From contig NZ_PCPA01000007.1 in the NCBI RefSeq assembly GCF_002979515.1, positions 1-64,000 of the forward strand: DNA of 64,000 nucleotides, given 5' to 3'. Positions 30,462 through 39,683 of the stretch are shown piece by piece. The notes under the pieces were generated by a model that had not been told where the DNA came from, made no database searches, and saw only the letters and a list, made by a program, of their open reading frames with translations. The first letter of the stretch is position 1; each line of letters opens with the position of its first letter. Both the position numbers and the translations under genes were made by a program. The stretch is from Microbacterium sp. MYb54. Lineage in GTDB: Bacteria > Actinomycetota > Actinomycetes > Actinomycetales > Microbacteriaceae.

Positions 30462-32162
30462 CTAGGAGCCGGTCTGACCGGTCCCGTCCTGAGTCCGCGC
30501 GATCTCCTCGACGAAGCGGGCGACGGCGACCGAGCCGGGATCCGCATGTCCGACCGAGCGCTCCTGCTGCCAACCGGCACGACCGCGTCGCGACTGCCAT
30601 CCGGTGCTCTCGGTGACCGCGGCGAGCGCTGCCTTCGACACCCCGGCCGCATCCGCTCCGGCCTCCAGCGCTTCGGCGATGGGCACGAGCACGTCGATCA
30701 CGGTCTTGTCGCCCCGCACGGCCCCGCCCTGCGCGCCGATCTTCGCCGCCACTGCCTGGACCACATCGACGAGGCCCGCCCGATCGACGTGCACACCCGG
30801 TGGCACCTCGTCGGACGCAGCGAGCAGACCGCTGCCGATCAGGGCCGCGAACGTCGAGGGGTTCGCTGCGGCGAATGCGTCACCCGCCGTGCGCAGGATG
30901 CTGCGCGCGTCGAGGTCATCCGGAAGTTGCCGCAGTGCATCCGCGACCGCCGCGCTGCCGACCGCGACCGTGACGCCGAGGTCTCCGTCGCCGAGTGCGG
31001 CATCCAGGGCGCGCAGCTCTTCGCGGTGCCGCTCCATCCGCGGCAGCACGCTCAGGAGCAGGTCGCGCAGGTCGCTGCGGGATCCGGCCACCGTCGCCTC
31101 GACGATGACTGCATCTTCGTCCACGACCGCGCCTGCGGTGAACGTCTCTCCCACCGGAGCGGCGCCCTGACGGAAGAACGGCGACCCCGCCGGGTCGTGC
31201 AGCAGTTCCTCCAACTCATCATCGAGCTGCATGATCGACAGGGAGGCTCCGGCCATCTCCAGGCTCGTGACGTACTCGCCGATGAGTCGGTAGCCGATGG
31301 CGACCCCGGCGTCCGCGAGCGTGTGGTGCACTCGCCGGTAGATCACGTAGAGCTCTTCGAGCGGCGTCGAGCCCAGCCCGTTCACGAGCACGGCCACCCG
31401 ACGGCCCTCGGTCAGGTCGAGCTCCGTCGCGATCTCGGCCAGGAACCGATCCGTGATCGCATCCGCCGTCTCCAACGGGCCGCGGTGACTGCCGCGCTCT
31501 CCGTGGATGCCGACCCCGATCTCCATCTCACCCGCGTCGAGCGTGAAGGTCTCCTCGCCCGCTGCCGGGAGCACGGTCGGCGACAGGCCGACGCCCATGG
31601 TGCGGGTCGCCTCCGCCGCCTTGCGGGTCACGCGCTCGACCTCGTCGAGGGAGGCACCGCGATCGGCCATCGCCCCCGCGACCTTGTAGACGAGCACGAG
31701 CCCGGCGACACCGCGCCGCGAATCGGCACGGTCGCTCGGGGCGGACTGGATGTCGTCGGCACCCAGCACCGTGCGGACCTCGATGCCCTCCGCCCGGCAG
31801 CGCTCGGCCGCGATGTCGAAGTTCAGCACATCGCCGCCGTAGTTGCCGTAGAGGTAGAGGAGTCCGGCGTCGGAGTGCACGGCCACGGATGCGGCATGGA
31901 TCTGGGCGGAGCTCGGCGAGGAGAACACGTTGCCCACGGCGACCGCCGAGCACAGACCGCGACCGACGTAGCCGAGGAAGAACGGCAGGTGTCCGGAGCC
32001 GCCGCCGGTGACGATGCCGACGCGGCCCGGTGCCGGAGCATCCGTGCGCGCCAGAGCGCGCCGGTCCGCGGTGACGGCCCGCAGCTCGTCGGGGTGGGCG
32101 AGGAGAATCCCCTCGAGCGTCTCGTCGACGAACGCCTGAGGGTCGTTGATGATCTTGCGCAT
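30462..32162 (-). CDS. Fused DhaK-DhaL-type dihydroxyacetone/tetrulose kinase
   Basis: A 566-aa ATP-dependent kinase with an N-terminal DhaK domain (GGGSGHLPFFLGYVG, NYGGDVLNF, VGIHGERG with the substrate-binding His) and a C-terminal DhaL ATP-binding domain (DAALGDGDLGVTV). The family phosphorylates short ketoses: dihydroxyacetone, and in mycobacterial relatives D- or L-erythrulose. It is the last gene of a sugar/polyol operon, starting one base after the M29 peptidase stop. In this context a ketotetrose or ketotriose intermediate is more likely than glycerol-derived dihydroxyacetone. Substrate is inference. Confidence 0.9.
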   Translation of the reverse strand: MRKIINDPQAFVDETLEGILLAHPDELRAVTADRRALARTDAPAPGRVGIVTGGGSGHLPFFLGYVGRGLCSAVAVGNVFSSPSSAQIHAASVAVHSDAGLLYLYGNYGGDVLNFDIAAERCRAEGIEVRTVLGADDIQSAPSDRADSRRGVAGLVLVYKVAGAMADRGASLDEVERVTRKAAEATRTMGVGLSPTVLPAAGEETFTLDAGEMEIGVGIHGERGSHRGPLETADAITDRFLAEIATELDLTEGRRVAVLVNGLGSTPLEELYVIYRRVHHTLADAGVAIGYRLIGEYVTSLEMAGASLSIMQLDDELEELLHDPAGSPFFRQGAAPVGETFTAGAVVDEDAVIVEATVAGSRSDLRDLLLSVLPRMERHREELRALDAALGDGDLGVTVAVGSAAVADALRQLPDDLDARSILRTAGDAFAAANPSTFAALIGSGLLAASDEVPPGVHVDRAGLVDVVQAVAAKIGAQGGAVRGDKTVIDVLVPIAEALEAGADAAGVSKAALAAVTESTGWQSRRGRAGWQQERSVGHADPGSVAVARFVEEIARTQDGTGQTGS

Positions 32163-32163
32163 G

Positions 32164-33237
32164 TCAGTGCTCCTGTCCGGAGAGGATCGGATCGTAGGTC
32201 GTGCGGTCGATGAGCACCCGCCCGTCGGCCTCGAGTCTGCCGGAGGACCGCAGGTCCTTCACGATGTCCCAGTGGATGGCCGACTCGTTCTTGCCCCCGC
32301 ACTGCGGGTACGAGCGACCGAGCGCGATGTGCACGGTGCCGAGGATCTTCTCATCGATCAGCAGGTCGCCGGTCATCGTCTGCACATGCGGGTTGGTGCC
32401 GATGCCGAGCTCACCCACTCGTCGAGCACCGTCGGCCTCGAGGATGCGCTCCACGAGGTCGAGGCCGCGGGTGGCAGACACCTTCTCCACCCGCCCAGCG
32501 ACGAAGTCGAGTCGGAGGTCGGTGATGGTCGCGCCGCCGAACCAGAACGATCCGGGGAACGTGATGTGCCCCTCGACGCCGTCTTCCACCGGCGCAGTGG
32601 CGACCTCACCGTCCGGCAGGTTCGCCTCCCCCGCGAACGGCACCCAGATGCGGCCGGCGCAGTTCAGGCGCAGATCGGTGTCGTCATCGAGGATGCGGAC
32701 CATCGAGGTGCGGTTCAGCTCGGCGCACAGCCGGTCGAGGTGTGTGCGATGCGCTGTCCAGTCGGCGAGCGTGCCGGCGAAGAACTCCTGCTCCAGCTGC
32801 TCCCGGGGCACGCCGATGAGCGTCGCCCACTCGGGCGTGGGGATGCGCACGAGCGTCCACTTGGTGCCCTGCCACCGTGCGGTCGACACGAGGCCCTTGC
32901 CCTCACGTTGCAGGCTGAGCCTGGCGCCGTCGATCTCATCCGCCGGCGGCTCCATGCCCCGGAACGAGACGTGCACGTCGGCCCATTCCATCGAGGCCAG
33001 CTCGATCGGGGCCGCCTCACGCAGCAGGGGTTCGCTGGCGTACGTCAGAGCGAAGCGATCGTACTTCTCCTCGACGAGCAGCACCTGGGGCATCCCGCCC
33101 CGGCGGTACACCTCTTCGACGAAGGCGTCGACCGCATCGAGCACCGAGGAGGTCGTCGCGAACACCGAGACCCTGGTCCCCTGCCCGACCTCGTTCACCT
33201 CAGCCAGATGTACGGCCAGTTCCTGCCATCTGCTCAT
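32164..33237 (-). CDS. M29-family metallopeptidase (leucyl aminopeptidase-like) in a sugar operon
   Basis: A 357-aa protein of the AmpS/aminopeptidase T (M29) type. Candidate metal ligands are present: Glu in FAGEANLPDGEV, Glu in GELGIGTNP, His in GTVHIALGRS and His/Asp in AIHWDIVKD. It lies inside a carbohydrate operon, overlapping the FGGY kinase stop (TGATG) and one base before the DhaK-type gene. A peptidase has no obvious job here, so it may have been recruited as a metal-dependent hydrolase or isomerase for a sugar intermediate. Full length, no frameshift. Confidence 0.88.
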   Translation of the reverse strand: MSRWQELAVHLAEVNEVGQGTRVSVFATTSSVLDAVDAFVEEVYRRGGMPQVLLVEEKYDRFALTYASEPLLREAAPIELASMEWADVHVSFRGMEPPADEIDGARLSLQREGKGLVSTARWQGTKWTLVRIPTPEWATLIGVPREQLEQEFFAGTLADWTAHRTHLDRLCAELNRTSMVRILDDDTDLRLNCAGRIWVPFAGEANLPDGEVATAPVEDGVEGHITFPGSFWFGGATITDLRLDFVAGRVEKVSATRGLDLVERILEADGARRVGELGIGTNPHVQTMTGDLLIDEKILGTVHIALGRSYPQCGGKNESAIHWDIVKDLRSSGRLEADGRVLIDRTTYDPILSGQEH

Positions 33238-34724
33238 CAGTCCACCTCTCTCAGCGCGCGCAGTGCGCGGTATGTCTCCGGGAAACGTTCGTAGCTCGCC
33301 CGCAGCTGGCGGGCGGCATTCTCCTGCGGCGCGACCTCACCGGAGAAGGCGACCCAGCTCGCGGCCTGCTCCTCCGTCACGACGCCGAGGCCGATCGCCG
33401 CGAGCATCGCATCGCCGTAGGCGGCACCGAGCGTCGCGGCGGTTCGCTGGTGAAGGCCCGTCAGGTCGCTGACCGTCTGCACCAGCACCTCGTTGTACGT
33501 TCCGCCGCCGATCGCGACCACGCGCGGCTCGGCAGCACCGGCATCGAGCAGCGCAGAGACGGCGAGCGCGATCGACTGTCCGACCCCCTCGACCACCGCC
33601 CTGGCGAGATCTGCGCGACCGGTCGAGAGCGTGAGCCCACTGAAGGATGCCCGGGCTTCTGGGTCGTGCAACGGCGTGCGCTCCCCGCTGAAATGCGGCA
33701 GGTGCAGCACGCCGTTCGCGCCGGGCGGGGCCGAACGCACGAGCTCCATCAGGCGTCCGAACATCGCGGAGTCGCCGTCACCGTGGTCGAGTCCGAGCAG
33801 GTCGGCGATCCACCTCGTCGCCGTGCCGGCGGTCGACGTTCCTGCCGCGAGCACGTAGCGCCCACGGAGTGCGAATGGTGCGGCCCACAGCCGCGGATCC
33901 GCATGCGGCTCGTCGGTCACGCGGATGAAGTACCCGCTCGATCCGTACATGAGCATCAGGTCATCGGTCGCCACGACAGAGGCACCGACCGCCTCGGCGA
34001 CGGCATCCGTCGTGCCCACCAGCACCGGGGTGCCCTCGGGGATACCGGTCGCCGCGGCCGCTTCGGCGGTGACCGTGCCGGCGACATCCGTCGACCACCC
34101 GAGCCGGGGCAGCGTCTCCGGGCGGATCAGGTCGTCGATCCCGTCGTGGTTCCAGTCGAGCCGAGCGAGGTCGTAGCAGGGGTGGAAGTACCCGGCCGTC
34201 GCGTGGTCGATCACGACTTCGCCGGTGAGGCGCGCGACCAGGTAGCTCTGACTCGTGAGGTACCACCGGGTGCGTGCGGCGACCGCGGGTTCATTGCGCT
34301 CGATCCACAGGATCTTCGGGCCCGCAGACTGACTCGTCAGCGCATTTCCCGCCCGCCGGAAGATCTCCTCCGGCCCGAGCCGCGTCTCGAGGATGTCGAT
34401 CTCCGCGGTCGCCCTGGTGTCGACGCCGTAGAGGATGGCCGGGCGCAGCGGACGCAGCTCGGTATCGACCGGCAGCACGCACGGACCGATCGCACTGCAC
34501 GCGACCGCGGCGATCACGGCATCCGGTATCGCTTTCCGCAGCGTCGAGGCCACCTCGACGACATCGTGCCACCACACGGCATCGGCATCCTGCTCGACCA
34601 TGCCGGGCTCGGGTGTGCTGATCCCGTGCCGAGCACGCGCCTCGGCGTGCACGTGGCCTGCGGCATCGACCAGCACGCCCTTGGTCTCGTAGGTTCCGAC
34701 GTCGATGCCGAGGAACAGTTCCAT
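33237..34724 (-). CDS. FGGY-family carbohydrate kinase
   Basis: A 495-aa sugar kinase. It starts with LFLGIDVGTYETKGVLVD (phosphate-1 loop), and has LMYGSSGYF, LPHFSGERTPLHDPEARASFSGL, and the C-terminal adenosine motif VAIGGGTYNEVLVQTVSDLTG. FGGY kinases phosphorylate xylulose, ribulose, erythritol, glycerol, fuculose and others; the sequence does not decide. Seven bases beyond 24 nt separate it from the upstream permease. Its stop overlaps the peptidase start. Two kinases of different families in one operon suggest two successive phosphorylation steps or a split between substrates. Confidence 0.92.
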   Translation of the reverse strand: MELFLGIDVGTYETKGVLVDAAGHVHAEARARHGISTPEPGMVEQDADAVWWHDVVEVASTLRKAIPDAVIAAVACSAIGPCVLPVDTELRPLRPAILYGVDTRATAEIDILETRLGPEEIFRRAGNALTSQSAGPKILWIERNEPAVAARTRWYLTSQSYLVARLTGEVVIDHATAGYFHPCYDLARLDWNHDGIDDLIRPETLPRLGWSTDVAGTVTAEAAAATGIPEGTPVLVGTTDAVAEAVGASVVATDDLMLMYGSSGYFIRVTDEPHADPRLWAAPFALRGRYVLAAGTSTAGTATRWIADLLGLDHGDGDSAMFGRLMELVRSAPPGANGVLHLPHFSGERTPLHDPEARASFSGLTLSTGRADLARAVVEGVGQSIALAVSALLDAGAAEPRVVAIGGGTYNEVLVQTVSDLTGLHQRTAATLGAAYGDAMLAAIGLGVVTEEQAASWVAFSGEVAPQENAARQLRASYERFPETYRALRALREVD

Positions 34725-34748
34725 CAGGATGCCTTTCGGATGCGCGGG

Positions 34749-35846
34749 TCAGGCCCGGGGGATCTCGGCGAGCGCGATCGTCTCGGTCTGGCTGCTGGGT
34801 GCGGGGCGTGGCCTTCGCCTGACCCTCACCTGATCGAACACCATCACCGCGATCAGGATCACCCCCTGCGCGATCGCGTACTCGTAGGCCGAGAGCCGGA
34901 TCGCCGTGAAGCCGGACTGCACGACCTGCAGCACGAGCGTCGCGAGGACCACTCCGGTGATGGTCGCGAACCCGCCGGTGGGGTTCGTGCCGCCGAGCAC
35001 CGCGATCACGATCACGAGCAGCACGTACGACGTGCCGTAGTCGGCGCTCGCCGTCGGATTGCGGGAGAGGAACACCAGCCCCGCGATGCCGCCGAGCACA
35101 CCCGTCGTCACGTAGGTGCCGTAGAGCACGCTCGTGCTGCGGATGCCGGAGTACATCGCCGCCGTCGGGTTCGCCCCCTGCAGCTGTGTACGTCGTCCGA
35201 ACGGCGTGCGCGTGATCAGCACCCCGATCAGAACGGCCACCACGAGGAACTCGAGGAACAGAAGAGGGATGCCGCCGACCGTCGCCTGGCCGACCGAGGA
35301 GAGCACCGCCGGGGCGCCGTAGAGCGTGGTGCCGCCGGTCCAGACAATCGCGATGCCGTTGAAGATCTGCATCGTGGCCAGCGTCGCGAGGATGGGCGTG
35401 ATGCCTACCGTCGCGATCAGGAAGCCGTTGACCGCTCCCGCGAGCGCGCCGACCAGGACTCCGACCAGGGCGATGAGGCCACCCATCGACTCCGCGGTCG
35501 CCGGGTCACTGCTGGCTATCGCTGTGAACATCGTGCTGACAGTGATCGCCGAGAGGTTCGCGATCGCCACCAGCGACAGGTCGATCCCGCCGGTGAGCAT
35601 GGCGAGAGCCATGGCGATGGCGAGGATGCCGACTTCGGGCGAGGCGACCATCATGTTCTGCAGGTTGATCGGATTGAGGAAGACCCTCGGGTTCAGGATC
35701 GCGAACAGCCCGAACGCGAGTGCGAACAGCACCAGCATCCGGCCGACGCCACGATTCACGTGGATACGGCCGAGCAGAGAACGCACCGACCGATCGACCT
35801 GGTCGTTCATCCGGGCGAACTGCCCGGGAGGGGTCGTCTGAGGCAT
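34749..35846 (-). CDS. Sugar ABC transporter permease 2 (RbsC type)
   Basis: A 365-aa permease with about nine to ten helices; ALAMLTGGIDLSLVAIANLSA is the BPD_transp_2 signature, and VVLATLVLQVVQSGF lies near the end. GGAGTGACA precedes the ATG, which is two bases after the stop of the first permease. Together the two permeases form a heterodimer like LsrCD or XylH pairs. Confidence 0.93.
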   Translation of the reverse strand: MPQTTPPGQFARMNDQVDRSVRSLLGRIHVNRGVGRMLVLFALAFGLFAILNPRVFLNPINLQNMMVASPEVGILAIAMALAMLTGGIDLSLVAIANLSAITVSTMFTAIASSDPATAESMGGLIALVGVLVGALAGAVNGFLIATVGITPILATLATMQIFNGIAIVWTGGTTLYGAPAVLSSVGQATVGGIPLLFLEFLVVAVLIGVLITRTPFGRRTQLQGANPTAAMYSGIRSTSVLYGTYVTTGVLGGIAGLVFLSRNPTASADYGTSYVLLVIVIAVLGGTNPTGGFATITGVVLATLVLQVVQSGFTAIRLSAYEYAIAQGVILIAVMVFDQVRVRRRPRPAPSSQTETIALAEIPRA

Positions 35847-35848
35847 TG

Positions 35849-36877
35849 TCACTCCTTCACCGTGTCGAGGACGAACGTCCGGCGAGAGGCGCGGCGGGCC
35901 ATGACGGCCTGGATCCCCACGCCGATCACCAGCAGGAACCCGACGGCGGCACGCTGCCACGCCGTGGGTACGCCCATCAGGATGAGACTGTTGTTGATGA
36001 TCTGCACCAGCAGCACGCCGAGCACGGTGCCGGTGACGGTGCCGCGTCCGCCGAAGATCGAGGCCCCGCCGAGGACGACCGCGGCGATCACATCGAGCTC
36101 GGTGCCGACCAGGTCTTGCGGGTTGGCGCTGCGCCCGAGCACGACGTGGATGAGTCCGCCGATCGCGGCGACCGCCCCGACGAGCACGTAGAGCATGACC
36201 TGCAGGCGCACGACCGGGAAGCCGGCGCGTCGCGCCCCCTCCAGGTCGCCACCCATGGCGTAGATGCCGCGGCCGAACATCGTGCGGCGCAGAACGAACG
36301 CGGCACCGATCACGAGCAGCACGACCGGCACGATGAGCATCGGCAGGTAGGCGCGGGTCGATTCGATCGAGATCAGGTTCGCGGTCGACAGCCAGGAGAT
36401 GCCGTCCGGCAGCTCGGCGATGTACTTGGAGCCGATGTAGGCGAGCAGCACCCCCTTGAAGATGCCCTGCGTCGCGAGCGTCACGATCAAGGTGGGGAGC
36501 CGGAACCGGGCGATCACGATGCCGTTGACGAACCCGAGGGCACCGCCGATCACGATCGCGAAGGCGAGGATGCCGATCAGTCCGAAATCGAGCGATCCGC
36601 CCTGAGCGAGCGACACCGTCGTGTACGCGGCGAAGATGCCGATCGCCGCGAACGATACATCGATGCCGCCGGAGATGATCACGAAGAGCACCGCGAGCGC
36701 GAAGACCATCGGGACCAGAGCCGATCGCAGGATCGAGAACAGCGTGTGCACGCTGAAGAACGCGGGGTTCACGGCGCACATCACGATCACCAGGACGAGG
36801 ATGATGCTCGCGAGCACCAGCTCGTTCGACATGCGCCCGATGCGGGGAAGGCGGATGCGGGTGTCGGTGGCGCTCAC
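35849..36877 (-). CDS. Sugar ABC transporter permease 1 (RbsC type)
   Basis: A 342-aa RbsC-like permease with VLFVIISGGIDVSFAAIGIFAA and AVVLGGASIFGGRGTVTGTVLG. It starts at a GTG that overlaps the ATPase stop codon (GTGA). Translationally coupled to the ATPase upstream and the second permease downstream. Confidence 0.93.
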   Translation of the reverse strand: MSATDTRIRLPRIGRMSNELVLASIILVLVIVMCAVNPAFFSVHTLFSILRSALVPMVFALAVLFVIISGGIDVSFAAIGIFAAYTTVSLAQGGSLDFGLIGILAFAIVIGGALGFVNGIVIARFRLPTLIVTLATQGIFKGVLLAYIGSKYIAELPDGISWLSTANLISIESTRAYLPMLIVPVVLLVIGAAFVLRRTMFGRGIYAMGGDLEGARRAGFPVVRLQVMLYVLVGAVAAIGGLIHVVLGRSANPQDLVGTELDVIAAVVLGGASIFGGRGTVTGTVLGVLLVQIINNSLILMGVPTAWQRAAVGFLLVIGVGIQAVMARRASRRTFVLDTVKE

Positions 36878-38412
36878 GCGGCCATCACCTCCTGGATTCG
36901 GGGCGCGGCGATCTCATCGCCGGCCAGTCGCGAGACGATCTCGCCGCGGCGCACCACGAGCACGCGGTTGCAGAGCGAGACGAGTTCGGGCACGTCGTCG
37001 GAGATCATGATCACGCCCATCCCGTCGTTCGCTGCCTCGCGGAGGATCTGCAGGATCTCCTCCTTCGAACCCACGTCGACGCCGACCGTCGGTCCGTTCA
37101 GGATCAGCACCCGCGGCTTGGTCGCGAGCCACTTGGCCAGCACGACGCGCTGCGCGTTGCCGCCGGACAGCGATCGCACGGGAGCCTCGACGCTCGGCGC
37201 CTTGATGCGCAGGCGGGAGAAGAGACGGGAGATGGTTTCGGCGGTGCGCTTTCGACTCAGCAGCACCTTGCCGACCGCGTGCTCGCTGAGGGAGCCCGCG
37301 ATGATGTTGTCGGAGATCGACTTGTCGAGGAACAGGCCCTGGGTGAGCCGATCTTCCGGTACGTAGCCGATGCCCGCGTCGACGGATGCCCGGATACTGC
37401 CCGGTCGCACGGCGCGACCACCGACGGTCACGGTTCCGGACTGCGGGGTGAGCAGGCCGAACAGCGCATCGGCGATCTCACCACGACCCGAGCCGAGCAG
37501 TCCGGTGAGACCGAGGATCTCGCCCGGCTGCAGGTCGAAGGAGACATCGGTGAAGGCACCGGGAAGATCGAGGTGCTCCACACGCAGCAGCGGCTCAGCC
37601 TCCTCGTCGACCTCGACGACGACGCGCGAGTCATCCACCGCACGGCCGGTCATGGCGTGGGTGAGGGAGGCCACGTCGAACTCGTCGGCCGGACCGTTCG
37701 CGACCAGGCGCCCTGAGCGCAGCACCGTGATGTCCTGCGACACCTGCAGCACCTCGTCGAGCTTGTGGCTGACGAACACCAGGGCGACACCGCGCTGCTG
37801 CAGCCGCCGCACGAGCGCGAACAGCCGCTCGACCTCGGAGTGCGTGAGCGCGGTGGTCGGCTCGTCCATGAAGATGACCCGTGCGTCCTGCACGAGAGCC
37901 CGGCAGATCGCGGTGAGCTGCCGGTCGGCGACGGAGAGCCGTTCGACATCGGAGTCGAGGTCGAGGGTCAGGCCCAGCTCCTCGACGATGCGCTGCGCCT
38001 CGGGCCGCCGGTTCTTCGCGCTGTAGAGCTTGCGTCGCGCGGCGATCGCGGCCGGGAGCACGATGTTCTCCGCCACGGTCAGGTTGGGAAAGAGCGAGAA
38101 GTCCTGGTAGATGACCTGGATGCCGGCTCGAAGGGCCTGCGTCGGCGAGAGATGGCTCAGGGGTTCGCCGTCGAGCAGGATCTCGCCTGCTTCCGGCTTC
38201 TCGACCCCGCTGATGATCTTGATGAGAGTGGACTTGCCGCACCCGTTCTCGCCAGCCAGGCAGTGCACCCGTCCGGGGTAGAGGGTGATGCCGACGTCAT
38301 CGAGGGCGACGACACCGCCGAACACCTTCCGCACCCCTCTGACCTCGAGAACGGGCCTGGCCTCGGGAGTGGGCTCGGCCTCGGGCGCCGGCTGCGCCTG
38401 TTCTGCGTTCAT
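36874..38412 (-). CDS. Sugar ABC transporter ATP-binding protein, two ABC halves (RbsA type)
   Basis: A 512-aa fused ATPase. N-terminal half: Walker A GENGCGKST, signature LSVADRQL, Walker B VIFMDEPT. C-terminal half: degenerate Walker A region GLLGSGRGE, signature LSGGNAQRVVLAKWLA, VLILNGPTVGVDVGSKEEI (the usual DEPT is replaced by NGPT). RbsA-type architecture. The start at 38412 (GGAAGAAC before it) is preferred to in-frame starts upstream that run into the intergenic region. An acidic Ala/Glu/Pro-rich N-terminal extension of about 20 residues is unusual. Confidence 0.93.
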   Translation of the reverse strand: MNAEQAQPAPEAEPTPEARPVLEVRGVRKVFGGVVALDDVGITLYPGRVHCLAGENGCGKSTLIKIISGVEKPEAGEILLDGEPLSHLSPTQALRAGIQVIYQDFSLFPNLTVAENIVLPAAIAARRKLYSAKNRRPEAQRIVEELGLTLDLDSDVERLSVADRQLTAICRALVQDARVIFMDEPTTALTHSEVERLFALVRRLQQRGVALVFVSHKLDEVLQVSQDITVLRSGRLVANGPADEFDVASLTHAMTGRAVDDSRVVVEVDEEAEPLLRVEHLDLPGAFTDVSFDLQPGEILGLTGLLGSGRGEIADALFGLLTPQSGTVTVGGRAVRPGSIRASVDAGIGYVPEDRLTQGLFLDKSISDNIIAGSLSEHAVGKVLLSRKRTAETISRLFSRLRIKAPSVEAPVRSLSGGNAQRVVLAKWLATKPRVLILNGPTVGVDVGSKEEILQILREAANDGMGVIMISDDVPELVSLCNRVLVVRRGEIVSRLAGDEIAAPRIQEVMAA

Positions 38413-38476
38413 GTTCTTCCTCCGGGGCGGGGTCGCGCGTGGGCGACCCCGCCCTGAGTCGTGGCGGACGTCGGGA

Positions 38477-39511
38477 TCAGAAGTCGTAGTCGTCGACGTT
38501 GTCCTTGTCGACGATGACGGCGGCGTCACCCACGTAGACGTTGTCGAAGCCGTCGAGCTTCTTCAGGGAGTTGTAGCCCTCGATGCCGAGGTCGGTGCCG
38601 TCGGTGATCTTCTCGCCGTCGACGAGCAGCTGCGCGATCTTGAGCTGCGCCTTGCCGGCCATCGCGGGGTCCCAGAAGAAGATCTTGTCGATCGAGCCGT
38701 CGACGATGTACTTCTTCGCCACCGAGGGGATGCTGGTGCCCATCACGCACACCTGGTCCTCCAGGCCCGCTTCCTGCACGGCGCGGGCGATACCGGCGAC
38801 ATCTGTGCCGGCCGAACCCTGGAAGCCCTTGATGTCGGGGTACTTCGCGAGCAGCTCCTTCGCCCGCTGGTAGGCGACGTTCTCGTCTTCCTTGCTCTCG
38901 ACCGGCTCCTCGACGCGGGTCAGGTCGGGGTACTCGGCCTGCTGCTGGTCGTAGGCGCCGCCGACCCAGTCCATGTGGGTCTTGGCCGTGAGGCCACCGA
39001 CGAACGAGACGTACTGTCCCGAATCGCCCATGCACTCGGCGAGGTTGTCCATGATCTTCGCGCCGTAGGCCCGGTTGTCGAAGGCCTCGATGTCGATGTC
39101 GGCGTTCTTGATGCCCGCGGCCTCGTGGGCGACGACGATGATCCCCTGGTCCCTGGCCTGCTTGAGCACGGACTCCAGCGCCTCGGGCGAGTTGGGGACG
39201 ACCGTGATCGCGGCGGGCGACTGCGCGATCAGGTCCTGGATGATCTGGATCTGCTTCTCGGGGCTCGCGTCGTCCGCGCCCTCCTGGCGGGCGTCGATCC
39301 CGGTCTCCTCGGCGAACTCCTTGACGCCGACCTCCATACGGTCGAACCAGCCGACACCCGAGATCTTGACCACGGTGACCATCGCGCCGTCTTCGGCACT
39401 TCCGCCGGTCTCGCCACCGCCCGTGGATCCGCCGACCTGACCGCAACCGGCCAGGGCCAGCATCGCCACCGCACCGAATCCGACACCTGCAAGCAACTTC
39501 GTCTTACGCAT
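38477..39511 (-). CDS. Sugar-binding lipoprotein (RbsB/LsrB-like), first gene of the transport operon
   Basis: A 344-aa binding protein with lipobox LALAGC and a Gly/Ser-rich tether. The fold is Peripla_BP_4 with VKISGVGWFDRMEVGVKEF, EKQIQIIQDLIAQSPAAI and the C-terminal VDKDNVDDYDF, close in layout to LsrB/RhaS proteins. However, the AI-2 ligand residues I recall for LsrB are largely not conserved (Asp116, Asp166 and the Pro-x-Ala segment differ), so AI-2 is unlikely. Substrate is probably a sugar or polyol. GGAAC precedes the ATG. Spacing of 64 bp to the ATPase. Confidence 0.92.
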   Translation of the reverse strand: MRKTKLLAGVGFGAVAMLALAGCGQVGGSTGGGETGGSAEDGAMVTVVKISGVGWFDRMEVGVKEFAEETGIDARQEGADDASPEKQIQIIQDLIAQSPAAITVVPNSPEALESVLKQARDQGIIVVAHEAAGIKNADIDIEAFDNRAYGAKIMDNLAECMGDSGQYVSFVGGLTAKTHMDWVGGAYDQQQAEYPDLTRVEEPVESKEDENVAYQRAKELLAKYPDIKGFQGSAGTDVAGIARAVQEAGLEDQVCVMGTSIPSVAKKYIVDGSIDKIFFWDPAMAGKAQLKIAQLLVDGEKITDGTDLGIEGYNSLKKLDGFDNVYVGDAAVIVDKDNVDDYDF

Positions 39512-39635
39512 GTTCCACTCCTTCGTGTGTGAGCCAGTGTTAGTTTCCACCACCCCCAGGGAGGAATGGGAAGAAATCTCATCGCTGTGGAACAGTAAAA
39601 CGTCAAACCGTCGCTTGTCAATGCGAAATCTCACA

Positions 39636-39662
39636 CCCGTTGCGCAACCGTTGCGCAACGGG
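39636..39662. promoter_or_regulatory. 27-bp palindrome between the DeoR-type gene and the transport operon
   Basis: Arms CCCGTTGCGCAAC and GTTGCGCAACGGG are separated by one base; inside are two GTTGCGCAAC palindromes in tandem (39639-39648, 39650-39659). It is 21 bp past the DeoR stop and about 125 bp upstream of the binding-protein ATG. It could be a bidirectional terminator, an operator for the DeoR regulator, or both. Confidence 0.6.
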
Positions 39663-39683
39663 TCGGGCGTGGAGCGCGGGCTC

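Noticed and set aside
32164-33237. Ordinary amino acid catabolic aminopeptidase gene inserted by chance
   Set aside because: Start and stop overlap or nearly touch both neighbouring kinase genes, which argues for a real operon member.
38477-39511. Autoinducer-2 (LsrB) binding protein
   Set aside because: Overall layout is LsrB-like but key ligand residues recalled for LsrB are not kept, and the regulator is DeoR, with no LsrF/LsrG.
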